From the NCBI GenBank assembly GCA_030704615.1, contig CM060732.1, positions 20,832,001-20,896,000 of the forward strand: a DNA stretch of 64,000 bases. Direction: 5' to 3'. The translations under genes were made by a program, and so were the position numbers. The notes below the pieces were generated by a model. It was not told the DNA's origin. It worked only from the letters and a program-made list of their open reading frames with translations, and did no database searches. This stretch comes from Takakia lepidozioides (taxonomy: Eukaryota > Streptophyta > Takakiopsida > Takakiales > Takakiaceae). Positions 24,379 to 34,469 of this stretch are shown in pieces. The first letter of the stretch is position 1; every line of letters starts with the position of its first letter.

Positions 24379-26646
24379 GATTGGGACCTCATGCATTGCA
24401 GCAACCGACTCCTGCGACAATATACCGTACGGAGTTTGGCACAATTCTATATCCCAGGTTGAAGGCTTGAAACCTCACCCCTCCTTTTCTCCTTTGGTTG
24501 ACTTGTTGTGGGCTATGTACAACATTCAGTGATGAACCACACTAAGCCCTCCTTGTGTCCAGTATTTTCCAGCCTTATGTCCATCCAGCACATTTAGTGA
24601 CTTGAATTTTTCGACTATCAGTTTATGACCCTAAACCGCATTTCTGCCAGGGCAATGCTGGCTGTCTCTTCCATTCTGTCATTGGAAGGGAGTGCATAGA
24701 GTGTATATGGCTGTTGTATGTACAATTTCAGGGAAATGTTGAATGTCGTACATGTCCAGTTTAGTGCACAGAGGTTGGAGCAGAAGACATGACTCAAATA
24801 GTGACTAGCTTTGTGGCTAATTGCAGATGAGGTAATTTTGAAATTTGAAGCAATCTGCACAAGATTGTTTGTTGCATGATTCCAGTTCAAAGACTTCCTG
24901 TGAAGCACCAAATGTCATCAGTTAAAAACTCACAGTCAGTATTCCACAGTGAGGTAAGCACTCCATTGGTGGATTGGAGGTAGAAATGCAGCGTGCATTG
25001 CAGGAAGCGTTTCTCTTTGCAGATGCAAACAGAGAGGTAATCCTTCAATCTATGTTACCTGTAAAAAGCCTTGTTGTTGACTGGCTTGCAGGGCTGCTGT
25101 GACATACATTTCCTTATGAGAAGCGGAGGAAATTGAGGTCAATATGAACAAAGGTATGCAGAAAGGTACAAAGGTTGCTTAAAACTGGAGGAGCTGAAGT
25201 CACAGATGTACTATGAGGTGCTCTTTTTGGACCCACGGTGGGAAGTCAGGCATTGGGCTTTCCCACCTGCAAACGAACAGTAGGTTGAAGCCAGAGTTTT
25301 AAGTGCAATGTGTAGTACGTCCCAATAATGTTTGTCTATGTTTGTGTTTGGCAATGGCCACACTAATTAACCATGTCTCTCTCCCATTTCAGCCCAGCTG
25401 GAATGGGCATTGTCTTCACCCGTCCTACTTGTCTCATTACATTGAAAAAACAACTTGTGAGAGTTTTTGCAATGCAATTAATTTCATGGCCATGAACTAT
25501 CGTACACCTTTCCCAAGAAATAAACATGTGGAAGTGCCACGAAATTGTGGTGGAAGGTGATGATCCACATAGATACAATGGGCAGCAAAATTTGGCAAGC
25601 CAAACATATGTTTCAGGGCCTCTCTCTGTTTCCAACCAAGGATTCTGTTTCTGGGTCTGGGTTCAGGATATTTGAATGGGGATTTGATTAGTACTAAACT
25701 TGGTGCAGTTTTGGCAAATCTTGCGCATTGACCTTTTGATCTATGTTCAATCCACTGTTGGTTCATTGGCCTTTCAGTCTCCTGTTATCGCCATGGCTCA
25801 TAACTGAAAGGGGTTTATTTTCCCCCCTCCTCGTGTCTTCACCTCACACCCCCATCTCTTCGGAGAAACTACCTTGCATACTTGCTCAATGCAGCAACAA
25901 AGGAGAATGTCTATCATTTGCTTAGAACTAATGTATATATTAGATACACATTGCATGGGGCTGCCATCTTCTCTTCCTCGCCTCTTGCATTTGGCAAGTG
26001 TCTTTGACTGAGAGTTCGAAATAGGAAGACTACCAACAGGAGATACCTATTTCCATTTGAGACAGAGCCCCTTGGCCTTCGCAATGCCTTGTCCACATTT
26101 TATAGGCTTTTGGACATTGGTTTCAGTGGGATATAGCCTGCAGGGCGTTGATTGAACTTGTTGAGTCGAGGGGCTTAGAATCACCTTATTGAAACTTGGT
26201 GAACTTGTTGGATGACGACAGGCATTTTGGCTGGTGCCAAGTTAGTTGCCACTGCTCTTCACTAGCAACACCAGTTATTCATCCATCTTCTTCTGGACCT
26301 ACAGGTTCCTGTCCATGATGGATGCTACTAACTTATTGTATAAGAGAAAACAAGTACATGCCAGAAAGAGGACCCCTTCAATATATGCCCAACATTGTGG
26401 TTGCAGATGAATTTTTAACCGCGGTTAATTCAGGGTGATCTGATCTGTTGGGATTGCATAGGAAGAACCTAACCATGGTTAGACAAGCAAAAACGTTATC
26501 TCACAGAGTGGGGGAGGGAATGATTCATTGGGGTCCATCTCTCAGCAGCCCCGGATGCTTGTGCTTTACAGTAGAGTCCCGGGCAGAGGAGATGTGAGCC
26601 CTCCAAACCCATCGGATTTCAGCCAAGCAATCTCCTCGGATCATAC
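24379..26646. other. 3' flank of the ABC transporter; nothing recognised
   Basis: The stretch after the stop codon contains the transporter 3' UTR. Further on there are only short frames on both strands with no family resemblance. No TIR, LTR or RNA gene was recognised between about 25.0 and 26.6 kb. Confidence 0.4.
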
Positions 26647-27531
26647 CAGTGTCATGCAGGTTCTTCCTTTTTAAGGAACCTGTCGGGTCCGGGTGCGGGT
26701 TTTATTTCGGAGCCAAGTCCGGGTCCAGATCCGGGTTTTTGAAATTTGGAAAATCCGGGTCCGGGTTCGGGTCCGGGTTTGTCAACACGGACTCGGGTTA
26801 GGGTCCGGGTAGTTGTTGGGAAATATTAGCGGGTTCATGGGTTCGGATCCGGGTCCTAATTTATTGATTAAATAAATTAGAAAAATAAGGGATAAAATTA
26901 TTTTTGGCTGGAAAAATAAATAAATCCTAATAATGAATTTTAATTTAAGAGACATTCCTTCAAAATATACCATGAATATGAATATGTATACCATGAATAA
27001 GAATTAAAATAGAACCATTTTCTATTTTTCAATATTAATTCTTTAAACATGTTAAGAATAGTAATATGCCTCAAGGGTAAATCACTATAGCATGGATGTG
27101 TGGGATCTGGCCTAATAATAATATATGACGCCTCCTTTGGGAAGTGTAAATTATGGTCCCACAGGGCACAACTTTGTGACACCACTCCGTGGATTGAACC
27201 CACAACCGCTTTTGAGGTGGTCTGTGGGCTTTACCATTGGGCTACAACGTGGTGGGGGGTTGGCTGCTGCAGTGGCCTATTGCTGCTCGTCCCCTCCACA
27301 CATATGACAAAATCTACCAAATCTAAGGTGGACCCCGCATTGCCCCATCTAAATTTAAGTCCCGGACCCTGACCCGCTACATTGGCCCACGGGTAGCGGG
27401 TTTAACGCGGGTCCGGGTCCCGGGTCAGGGTCCGGGATCTATGTGATAGCACGGGTCCGGGTGCGGGACGGGTAACCCGGATCCTAACCCGCCTGGTACC
27501 CGCCTTCAAAACCCGGACCCGCACAACACTG
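26647..27531. mobile_element. Non-autonomous hAT-type DNA transposon
   Basis: The ends are cagtgtcatgcaggttc on the left and, read inward from the right, cagtgttgtgcgggtccggg. The CAGTGT start is typical of hAT elements. An 8-base target duplication flanks it: gatcatac at 26639-26646 and gaccatac at 27532-27539 (7 of 8 match). Both subterminal regions are saturated with gggtccgggt-type motifs, on the left mostly in 26,680-26,850 and on the right in 27,360-27,530, the kind of repeated subterminal motif transposases bind. The AT-rich interior has no transposase. A SINE is nested inside. Confidence 0.85.
27105..27265 (-). mobile_element. tRNA-derived SINE
   Basis: On the minus strand the sequence reads tagcccaatggtaaag (Pol III A box) and, about 43 bases on, gtgggttcaatccac (B box GGTTCAATCC). 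Spacing and order match a tRNA-type internal promoter. The body then continues toward 27,105 without tRNA folding, which points to a SINE rather than a tRNA gene. It lies inside the hAT element. Exact ends and target duplication were not determined. Confidence 0.7.
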
Positions 27532-27654
27532 GACCATACCCCACCAACTCACCATTGCATGTTTGAGTTATCCTGTGGCAAAATTGAAATCGATTCGCTA
27601 TTCAACGTCTATCCAGCTTCACTCTATCGCCAAACCGCCACCAACCCACCCACA

Positions 27655-27935
27655 ACCGCCTTTCTTCTGTGAGAGTCAGAGTAGACAATAGAAACTCCCA
27701 CGGGTCTGGTAGTAGAAGGACAGTGAAAGAAGAAGGTTCTTCGTGCTTTCAATCTCCCCGTTGTTTCCAGCGCAAGTGGGGCAAGTAGTCACGGTGCAGG
27801 TTGTCCCACCTACCAGTCTCCATCTACAGAGTGTGGGAGCGCACCCTGAACCTCCGCAATGTCCTTATTAGAAGAACGTACTCATAAGACGTTGTTTGCC
27901 GTAGCCCTGTTGCCACCAATGTCCTTAGAAGATAG
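27655..27935 (-). mobile_element. LINE fragment
   Basis: On the plus strand, gagagtcagagtagacaata through cgtactcataagacgttg closely matches the LINE copy at 20,090-20,335 in the same orientation. It covers the Cys-knuckle region (C..C followed by FF-CPFYY). No 3' tail is present. Confidence 0.8.
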
Positions 27936-28570
27936 TGAATCCAGGACGAGAAGGCGAGCATCATGCATCAGCACGCGGATCACGTGCTGCTTCCACTCGT
28001 GACCGCCTTGGCTGTGAAGCCAGAGAGTTGTAGTGGGTCCTGGAAGATAGTCAAAACAAATGTCAGTTCATGTTCATCAACAATTTCTGATGTGGGCTAC
28101 CCTTAACTTAGTGGGGACCACAACACGAGTTGCAACTGCATGCAAGAGGTGGGTTGTGAAGATTCATTCTGTGCCTGGATGAGTTCTCCTCTCCTCGCAA
28201 GGCATGGTTAGTTTAGAGGTGCGCAGCTCGGGAATCAGCGTGCTGAAGCAGAAGCAGAAGCAGAGGTACACGCAGAGGAACAGCACAGGAGATCACGAAC
28301 GTCACGCATGCAAGACAACACCACATCCACAGCTCCCTCATCACAAAACCAGTACACCAGGCTGGGTTAGCTGTACCCGGTATGGGCCCAGCAGGGGATG
28401 AGTTGTGACAGATCATAATGAAAAAGTGGTTTCTAGTGCGAGGAGATTATGGGGCATCACAGGGTCCCTGCACATGGCCCACACAGTTCCTCTTCACTAA
28501 TGACTGACAGAAAGAAACAAAAATATGCAAGTCCCGCGTCCTGCCGTCGCGTACGGTTCAGGAAGTAGTT
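27936..28570. other. Distal GH3 upstream region
   Basis: No gene or repeat family is recognised here. The nearby promoter elements are given separately. Confidence 0.35.
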
Positions 28571-28577
28571 ATTATGG

Positions 28578-28692
28578 TGTCTCTTCTCTTGGAATTGGAC
28601 GAGAAATGAATGTGAATAAACGTGCGGGAATGATGTAGACTTGTTGCCGCCACTGACGATGAGCTCAATGCTGGTGGGTACGTTTATATAGC
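28578..28692 (+). promoter_or_regulatory. Putative GH3 core promoter with TGTCTC auxin-response hexamer
   Basis: A TATA-like box, tttatatag, lies near 28684-28692, about 260 bases before the GH3 ATG. A TGTCTC hexamer, the classical auxin-response-factor site, lies about 105 bases further upstream at 28578-28583. Many plant GH3 genes are auxin-induced through such sites. A single hexamer can occur by chance, so regulation is inference. Confidence 0.4.
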
Positions 28693-28950
28693 ACTTGGTG
28701 CGTGGAAACCCATTGCATCGTCTTCTCCAGGCTTTGCTCCCCAAGCTGTGTTTGGGGCAGCTTGCAGAGCTCTTCAAACCCCGGTCCAACAACTACTGAG
28801 ATCTTTCTTCACATGCAACTAGTACTAGTTGATTAAATAAGATCGGCAGGCAATACATTCGAGTTCTCTGAAGACTTGCCAAATAATAAATACACACAGA
28901 CTTCAAAGTTAGTTCAAATCAGAGTGAGCTCTGATCTCAGACGAACTGCG

Positions 28951-31900
28951 ATGGGGACTATAGAAGATGACGCCCAATCAGATGGATTCGGCAAAGTCAG
29001 GAAACCAGCTGTAAGGGAGCTGACGAGCGACCACCATGTGGAGCTACACGCAAATGGCTCCCTTCCAATTAAGTTGGTACTTCCACTTGAATTAGAGCTG
29101 CAGGCGACGGAGGGGAGCTTTGTGATGCCATCCAGAAGGGCGTGGAATGATCCTTCAACAGAAAACTTCGATCCTGAAGAGTTCCTAGAGGAGCTTACAA
29201 AGGACGTAAGACTGATCCAGCGAGAGAAACTGCGAGAAATTCTTGCACACAATGCGGATGTGGAGTATCTGCGACGCCACGGTCTAGATGGCAACACTGC
29301 CGTGGAAAGCTTCAAGAAGCACGTGCCAATTGTGAGCTATGAAGACCTGGAGACAGACATCCTTCGTTTGGTGAACGGGGAGGCCACTCACATATTTTCC
29401 GTCGACCCAATATCCCACTTTTCTCTCAGGCAAATTCCCTAGAGCTCAAGTTTCTTGCTTTCTTAGTTCTCATGATGATAGAATCTTGCGGCCTAATTAC
29501 CTATCTGCACCTTCATCTCCCTCTCTTCTGAGGGCATTGGGGCGGTTCAGGGTGGGCTCCCATCTCGCAGTAAAGAGGGCAGTAAAAGAAGAAGTGTTCT
29601 TCAGATTCGATACAACGGTTGGGCCTGGTGCATGCCGGGCATAGATGGTCTTCGTTTTCACACTTACCAGTTTCTATCCGTAAATAGTCCATGGGAGATT
29701 CCGCTGTCTGTTCCGTGAAACCCAATCTGTCACAGAAGTCCTCCATTATGAGGATCAGCAATATTGCTTGGCAGCTTATCTGCGCGAAGCTTTGACCCTT
29801 AGTAGGCAATCCCTTGAGCAGTAGTTGCTTTTGGGCTGCTTCTGGCTTCACTCTAGTCGTCTTAAATTGTTTTCTTTCTTGTTTCTTGTTTCCTTTTTGT
29901 CCCATAAGCTCTTTGAGCTTTCTGCGGACGTTATAATGTTCCACTTCATTTCATTTCATTTCTTGAACCCTTCTCTCTGTCTATGTAGCTAGATCTTACG
30001 GCACAGCCAAACTGTGTGCATGCACGAACTTGTCCAATTGATCCGCTCAATTACTTGAATCGGTGTATACACCAAAAGGAGCGCGTGTTCACGAGTGTTC
30101 ACTCGTGGTAATATCTCGGCCTGGCCGCAAATGAAGACGTTCAAAAGTATTCTACAGGTAGACAAATTATATTTTGAAATATTTTGATATACTGACCTCC
30201 CTCTCTTATAGTTCTTTCTTTTGATCTGCGGAAAATGCAGCTCAGGAACCACGGCTGGGAAATCGAAATATATCCCAACGAACATGTCCAAAGCGTTTGG
30301 AAACTTTCCTTTTCGCGAGGCACTAGGAGTTTCACTGCGCAAGAGGTGTGTACATATTTCTGGAACGTCCAAGTTCTGTTTCTGGATCTCTCCCTTCACA
30401 ATATCAGTTGGGTGCCAATATATTCACTCTTTCAAAACGGAGTTGAGTCCTTAGCAAATGTTGCAAGGATATTTGGGTTGGTCTAATTAAGTATGTCAGG
30501 TTTCGTTTGAGGGCATGAGAGAGACTGAGATATTGATCGACATGACTCGTCCGTGTAAACAGCTTGCAGAATGTCTAGCTAGTATTGTTACTCTAAACAA
30601 GTACAACAGCAGTAGAAAGATTCCTATGTAGCATATACCGAGTCATGAGTGTACATGTAGCGAGTGCATGGGCAATAAACACGTAGTTACTTAGATGTTT
30701 CAGTAGTGTGTAGGGTTGCTGGGGAGATTGCTGGGGAGATCCAGGAATTATATCGTTATTGAGACCGTACGGGTCAAGTTTGATGTACAATAGACCATTG
30801 ACTGTTAAGCTTATGCCTTCCATGGTGCGGTTGGATCGTTGCAATGTTCAGGGAATTTGAAACGTTGAAGTTGAAGCCGGGCAAGTCAGTGTCTATCAAT
30901 TTCCCAGGAATGCAGATTGACACCCCAAGCGGAATCAAGGCTGGAGCAGTGACCACCAATTATTATAAGAGTCCACTGTACAGAGAGCGGAAATATAACA
31001 TAAACAATGTACATGTGAGCCCAGATGAAGTGGTGCTTTGTAGCGACAGTAGTCAGGCCATGTACTGCCATCTCCTCTGTGCCCTCTGTGAGGCACAAGA
31101 AATAACCAGACTGGAGACGGTTTTTGCTGTTACAGTCGTTAGCGTGGTGAGAGCTCTTCAAAAGTGCTGGCCCGAAATTTGCGAGGACATAAGAACTGGG
31201 ACCCTCAACAGCAAGATCACTGACCCTGCTGTCAGAAACGCTGTGGGAAAGATACTGAAGCCAAATCCGGTCCTGGCAAGCCTGATTGAGAAGGAGTGCT
31301 TGGTGGATGAGTGGGAGGCTATCATCCCCCGTCTCTGGAGGAATATTTGCTACATTTCGTGTATATTCACTGGAAGTATGCAGCAGTATGTGCCGGCATT
31401 GAAGCACTTTGCTGGCCCGAATGTCCATTTGATGTCTAATGCGTATGGGGCCGCCGAATGCCTTTGCATTGGTGTGAATGTGAGTCCGAGTTGCGCACCC
31501 GAAGATACATCATATTTGGTCTGGCCAGAGGAGGCCTTCTTCGAGTTCATTGCATTGAATTCCGAGGGCAACGCATTGGAACCACAAATTCCGGTTGAGC
31601 TGGCGGATGTGGTGCTTGGGCACGAGTATGAGTTGGTCGTCACGAATGGCACAGGTGGGTCCTTCATTGCACAAGCATACGCGCGTGTAATTTGTATGCA
31701 TGCATAACATGTGGGGTTTGAACGCCCATGCGTAGATGCCAAGCGGCCTTCGTCCTGTCATTTCAAGAGATCTACTACTGCGAGCCTCAAACTTAATTAA
31801 TTACATGTGGGGTCCCCAGTTTTCAATTCATTTGCTTATGATCTCATATTGAGCCGAGCTGATCGAGAGCTGATCGGGGGAAGTGTATTGCGGATTGAGG

Positions 31901-32995
31901 CAGTGTAGATTGTGTGCACGTCCCGAATTGAAGTATGTCTTATCGATTACCGCCCGAGAGAATAATGTTGACAGAACTTGAAGTTTGAGATTTTGGTGCA
32001 TGCTAAGCATGTTGTTCAAACGTGTCAAAATCCACTGTTTGTGCACATCCGTATTGGGCAATTCAAGATTTCACATGTGTATAGTTACTGATGTCCATGG
32101 CTCAGAGGCCAGACTAGAGGATTTGGAGAGACATGTGCAGTAAGCTGTAGGCTGAACTTTTCGGGAGTCTAGAACTTGTAATTTGTTTGCCATTTGGAGG
32201 CTCTCTTTGCTTAAGTTTATGTTCGCATGGTGGGATGAATTTGCCAGGTCTATATCGCTACCGCGTTGGGGATGTTGTGAGGGTAAAGAGCTTCAGAAAC
32301 ACAGCACCAATCTTGGAATTCGTCCGCAGAAAGAATGTGCTTCTCAGCATCAACTCTGACAAAACTGATGAACAAGAGCTTCAAATAATTGTCAACAAGG
32401 CAACCCAACACTTTGCTGGAACATCATTAAAGCTGGCCGACTTCACCAGCCACGCAGACATCACCTCAGCGCCAGGCCACTACGTTATCTTCTGGGAACT
32501 GGAGAGTAGCAGGTATGTTGAAATATTACTGATCTGAGGCTGGTCTCTAAGTTGCAGCTGCAACCTTGAATTAATGACATCATTTGAGGTACCTACCAGA
32601 TTCAAAAATTTATGTTTATTCAGCCCATGCTCCAGATTGAGCAGCTCGGGGATTTCTTACTCTTTGATTTATCCATTGTGCACAGTGACGACAAGAATTT
32701 GGATCACGAAGTCTTACAGAAATGTACCAATGCGCTTGATGTTTCCTTGAATTACCCCTACCGAAGAGCGAGGGTGGGAGACACGATTGGACCTTTGGAG
32801 CTCCGTGTTGTCGGGAGTGGAACATTCAACAAGTTAATGGATATGGCGATCAGCAGAGGAACTTCCCCCGCACAGTACAAGCCCCCTCGATGTGTGAGCG
32901 CACCTCATCTTATGGAGATATTGAACGCTGCAGTGGCTGCCAGATTCTATAGCCTAGAAACACCCTTTGCTTTGCCTCCCAGTGCGGCTGCATGA
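28951..32995 (+). CDS. GH3: GH3 acyl acid-amido synthetase
   Basis: Five exons join in frame: 28951-29429, 30241-30345, 30852-31654, 32248-32512 and 32686-32995, giving 653 residues (family usually about 580-620). GH3 enzymes adenylate jasmonate, auxin or benzoates with ATP and couple them to an amino acid in the cytosol. The three ATP/AMP motifs are visible: SSGTTAGKSK (160-169), YGAAECLCIG (near 393; the usual YxSSE is here YGAAE) and LYRYRVGDVV (463-472). Other family blocks include ITDPAVR, KPNPVLA, IIPRLW and the C-terminal IGPLELRVV and PRC. The extra length is an N-terminal extension of about 60 residues. Intron 1 starts with GC and ends with AG, and it holds a LINE fragment; the join restores HFSL-SSGTT exactly. 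The substrate acid cannot be told from sequence. A broken partial duplicate lies at 56.3-64.0 kb. Confidence 0.9.
29445..29965 (+). mobile_element. LINE fragment in GH3 intron 1, with internal inversion
   Basis: The plus strand carries the 3' end of the LINE family seen at 20-21 kb: coding sequence up to LRALGRFRVGSH (about 29,565), and after 29,690 the C-terminal end and 3' UTR, closing with gacgttataatgttccactt and an atttc-repeat tail near 29,965. Between about 29,563 and 29,688 the Cys-knuckle block (HLCPACTR...EEHFFFYCPLYC) is on the minus strand, so this middle piece is inverted relative to the rest. The fragment sits within the intron and does not interrupt GH3 coding sequence. Confidence 0.85.
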
Positions 32996-33779
32996 GATCT
33001 TGCTTTGAAAATTTTCAAAAAAATCGCAACACTGTCCACATCCTATGGATCCCCTGGATCCCCGGTTGCTCCTTTGGGGCTACCATTCGTCACAAATCTG
33101 GATACTACGCCCAATAAACATGCTTAGTGTACACATAGAATGAGAAGGGGGTCTCTTAAAATATTTCGTCTTCATTTGCATCTAAGAGCTCAATTCAAGA
33201 TTGAAAGCTGCATCCATATAGTACTGGTTTTCCTCACAAAAATAGATATGGTACTAGGTACCAGATTTTCAACCACCTACCAGACTGGTAAGGTATTGCC
33301 CGTAGTATTAGGAAAGACAACACCAGGCCAATACGGGTATATGCTAGGTAGTGGCATGAGGTGACACCAACTCGTATGGCACTTCATATATATTAGCATA
33401 TATATTAGTATTGATACCAGTTTCTTAGCAGTATACCAGTCCAACACTGTTTGAAACGAGCTAGAAGCAAAGTTCTAGTATAGCTACTACTTCGAAAAGG
33501 AATGTATTGGTGGACCTTAAACCAAATGTTCCAGAACCTAAGCCAATTGTCCTACAAATGACCTTGGGTCCCAGCCCTAGGCCATAAGCGCTGGTAGGTG
33601 GCCTGGTTGGAGATACATGTATTTAATATAATAATAAATATTTTTTGGAGACATAGTATATGTATTCGGCTTGATGTTAGATGCTAGGCCCATAAATTGC
33701 ATCACATGAGACAAAGCATTTTGGCCATTTTTTAGTGTTATGTAAGAATATTCTTTGATTTTGAAATATTGGCATACGA
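32996..33779. other. GH3 3' flank with an orphan hAT-like terminus
   Basis: The GH3 3' UTR should occupy the start. Around 33,434-33,449 the sequence accagtccaacactg is the inverse of a cagtgttggactgg terminus, similar to other ends near 42,535 and 49,257, so it looks like one end of a hAT-like element whose partner end was not found. No gene. Confidence 0.4.
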
Positions 33780-34431
33780 TGTCACGACATAGCCCAGAAA
33801 AACTTATCAGGAATAAATACCAGAAGTTATTAACTTATCATGTTACCAAAAGTTACCATGATTTACCGTGATTTATCATGATCTACCATAATTTATCATT
33901 ACTTACCAAGTTACCGGGAGTTTATCAAATTACCAAGAATAACTTGGGGAAACTACTTAAGAAGCTTCTTTTTCATGAAACTTCTCCATCAAGATATCTC
34001 ATTTGTTTAAGGAAGCTTCTCCATCAAGAAACCTTTGTTTAATCGTGGAAACTTCTCCAGCAAGAAACCTCCATAAGGGAAGTTTCTTGGGGAAGCTTCT
34101 TAGTAGCCAATATATATAGGAGGCGAGATTGGATACTCTTCAGTCTCGCCAACACCAGTTCAAGCTACTCTTTTTTCCAGTTCCCAGTACTCCAGTCCAG
34201 TTCCCAGTACTCTAGCCCAGTTTCCAGTATCTGCTACTCCAGTCCAGTTTCCAGCATTCCAGTATTCAAGTCGTGTTCCAATATCTTGTATTCTTGTTCA
34301 TTGTTATAAAGATCGTCTTGATTCCTATTTACTCATCGTGCATTCGGCCACGCCAACCTTGACTTCTTGTTTAGCATTATACCTCTAGTTTTATCTTTTG
34401 TTTGTGTTCAATCATGTTCTCGTCTTTGACA
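33780..34431 (+). repeat. 5' LTR of the chromovirus
   Basis: It matches 39594-40231 in direct orientation. U3 is rich in ttacca/ttatca microrepeats (33,840-33,930). A TATA box, tatatata, lies at 34111-34118. Downstream there is a hairpin, ggcgaga..tctcgcc, across the likely RNA start. The rest carries degenerate ccagttcccagtact repeats. Confidence 0.9.
34111..34152 (+). promoter_or_regulatory. Chromovirus LTR promoter and predicted RNA 5' end
   Basis: The TATA box at 34111-34118 puts initiation near 34140-34145. The 11 bases at 34142-34152, agtctcgccaa, are an exact reverse complement of the primer-binding region at 34434-34444. The start base is predicted, not measured. Confidence 0.65.
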
Positions 34432-34433
34432 GT

Positions 34434-34444
34434 TTGGCGAGACT
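34434..34444 (+). other. Primer-binding site complementary to the element's own RNA 5' end
   Basis: The sequence ttggcgagact begins two bases after the 5' LTR. It pairs 11 of 11 with the predicted first bases of the transcript. It does not match the 3' end of a plant tRNA that I recognise. In Tf1 of fission yeast an equivalent 11-nt fold-back primes reverse transcription. Confidence 0.65.
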
Positions 34445-34469
34445 AAAGTTTGTTCTTTAGTTAGTTAAG

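Noticed and set aside
24618-25766. Minus-strand reading frames of 85-97 codons after the transporter
   Set aside because: No start context, family motif or codon bias; they look like chance frames.
27170-27290. Functional tRNA gene on the minus strand
   Set aside because: A and B boxes fit, but acceptor and anticodon stems do not form; a SINE explains it better.
28951-29442. GH3 as a pseudogene truncated at the stop shortly after HFSLRQIP
   Set aside because: A GC-AG intron joins exon 1 to exon 2 in phase and restores the conserved motif; all downstream exons are open.
29445-29965. Twin-priming inversion of the GH3 intronic LINE
   Set aside because: Sequence on both sides of the inverted block is in plus orientation, so it is an internal inversion rather than an inverted 5' end.
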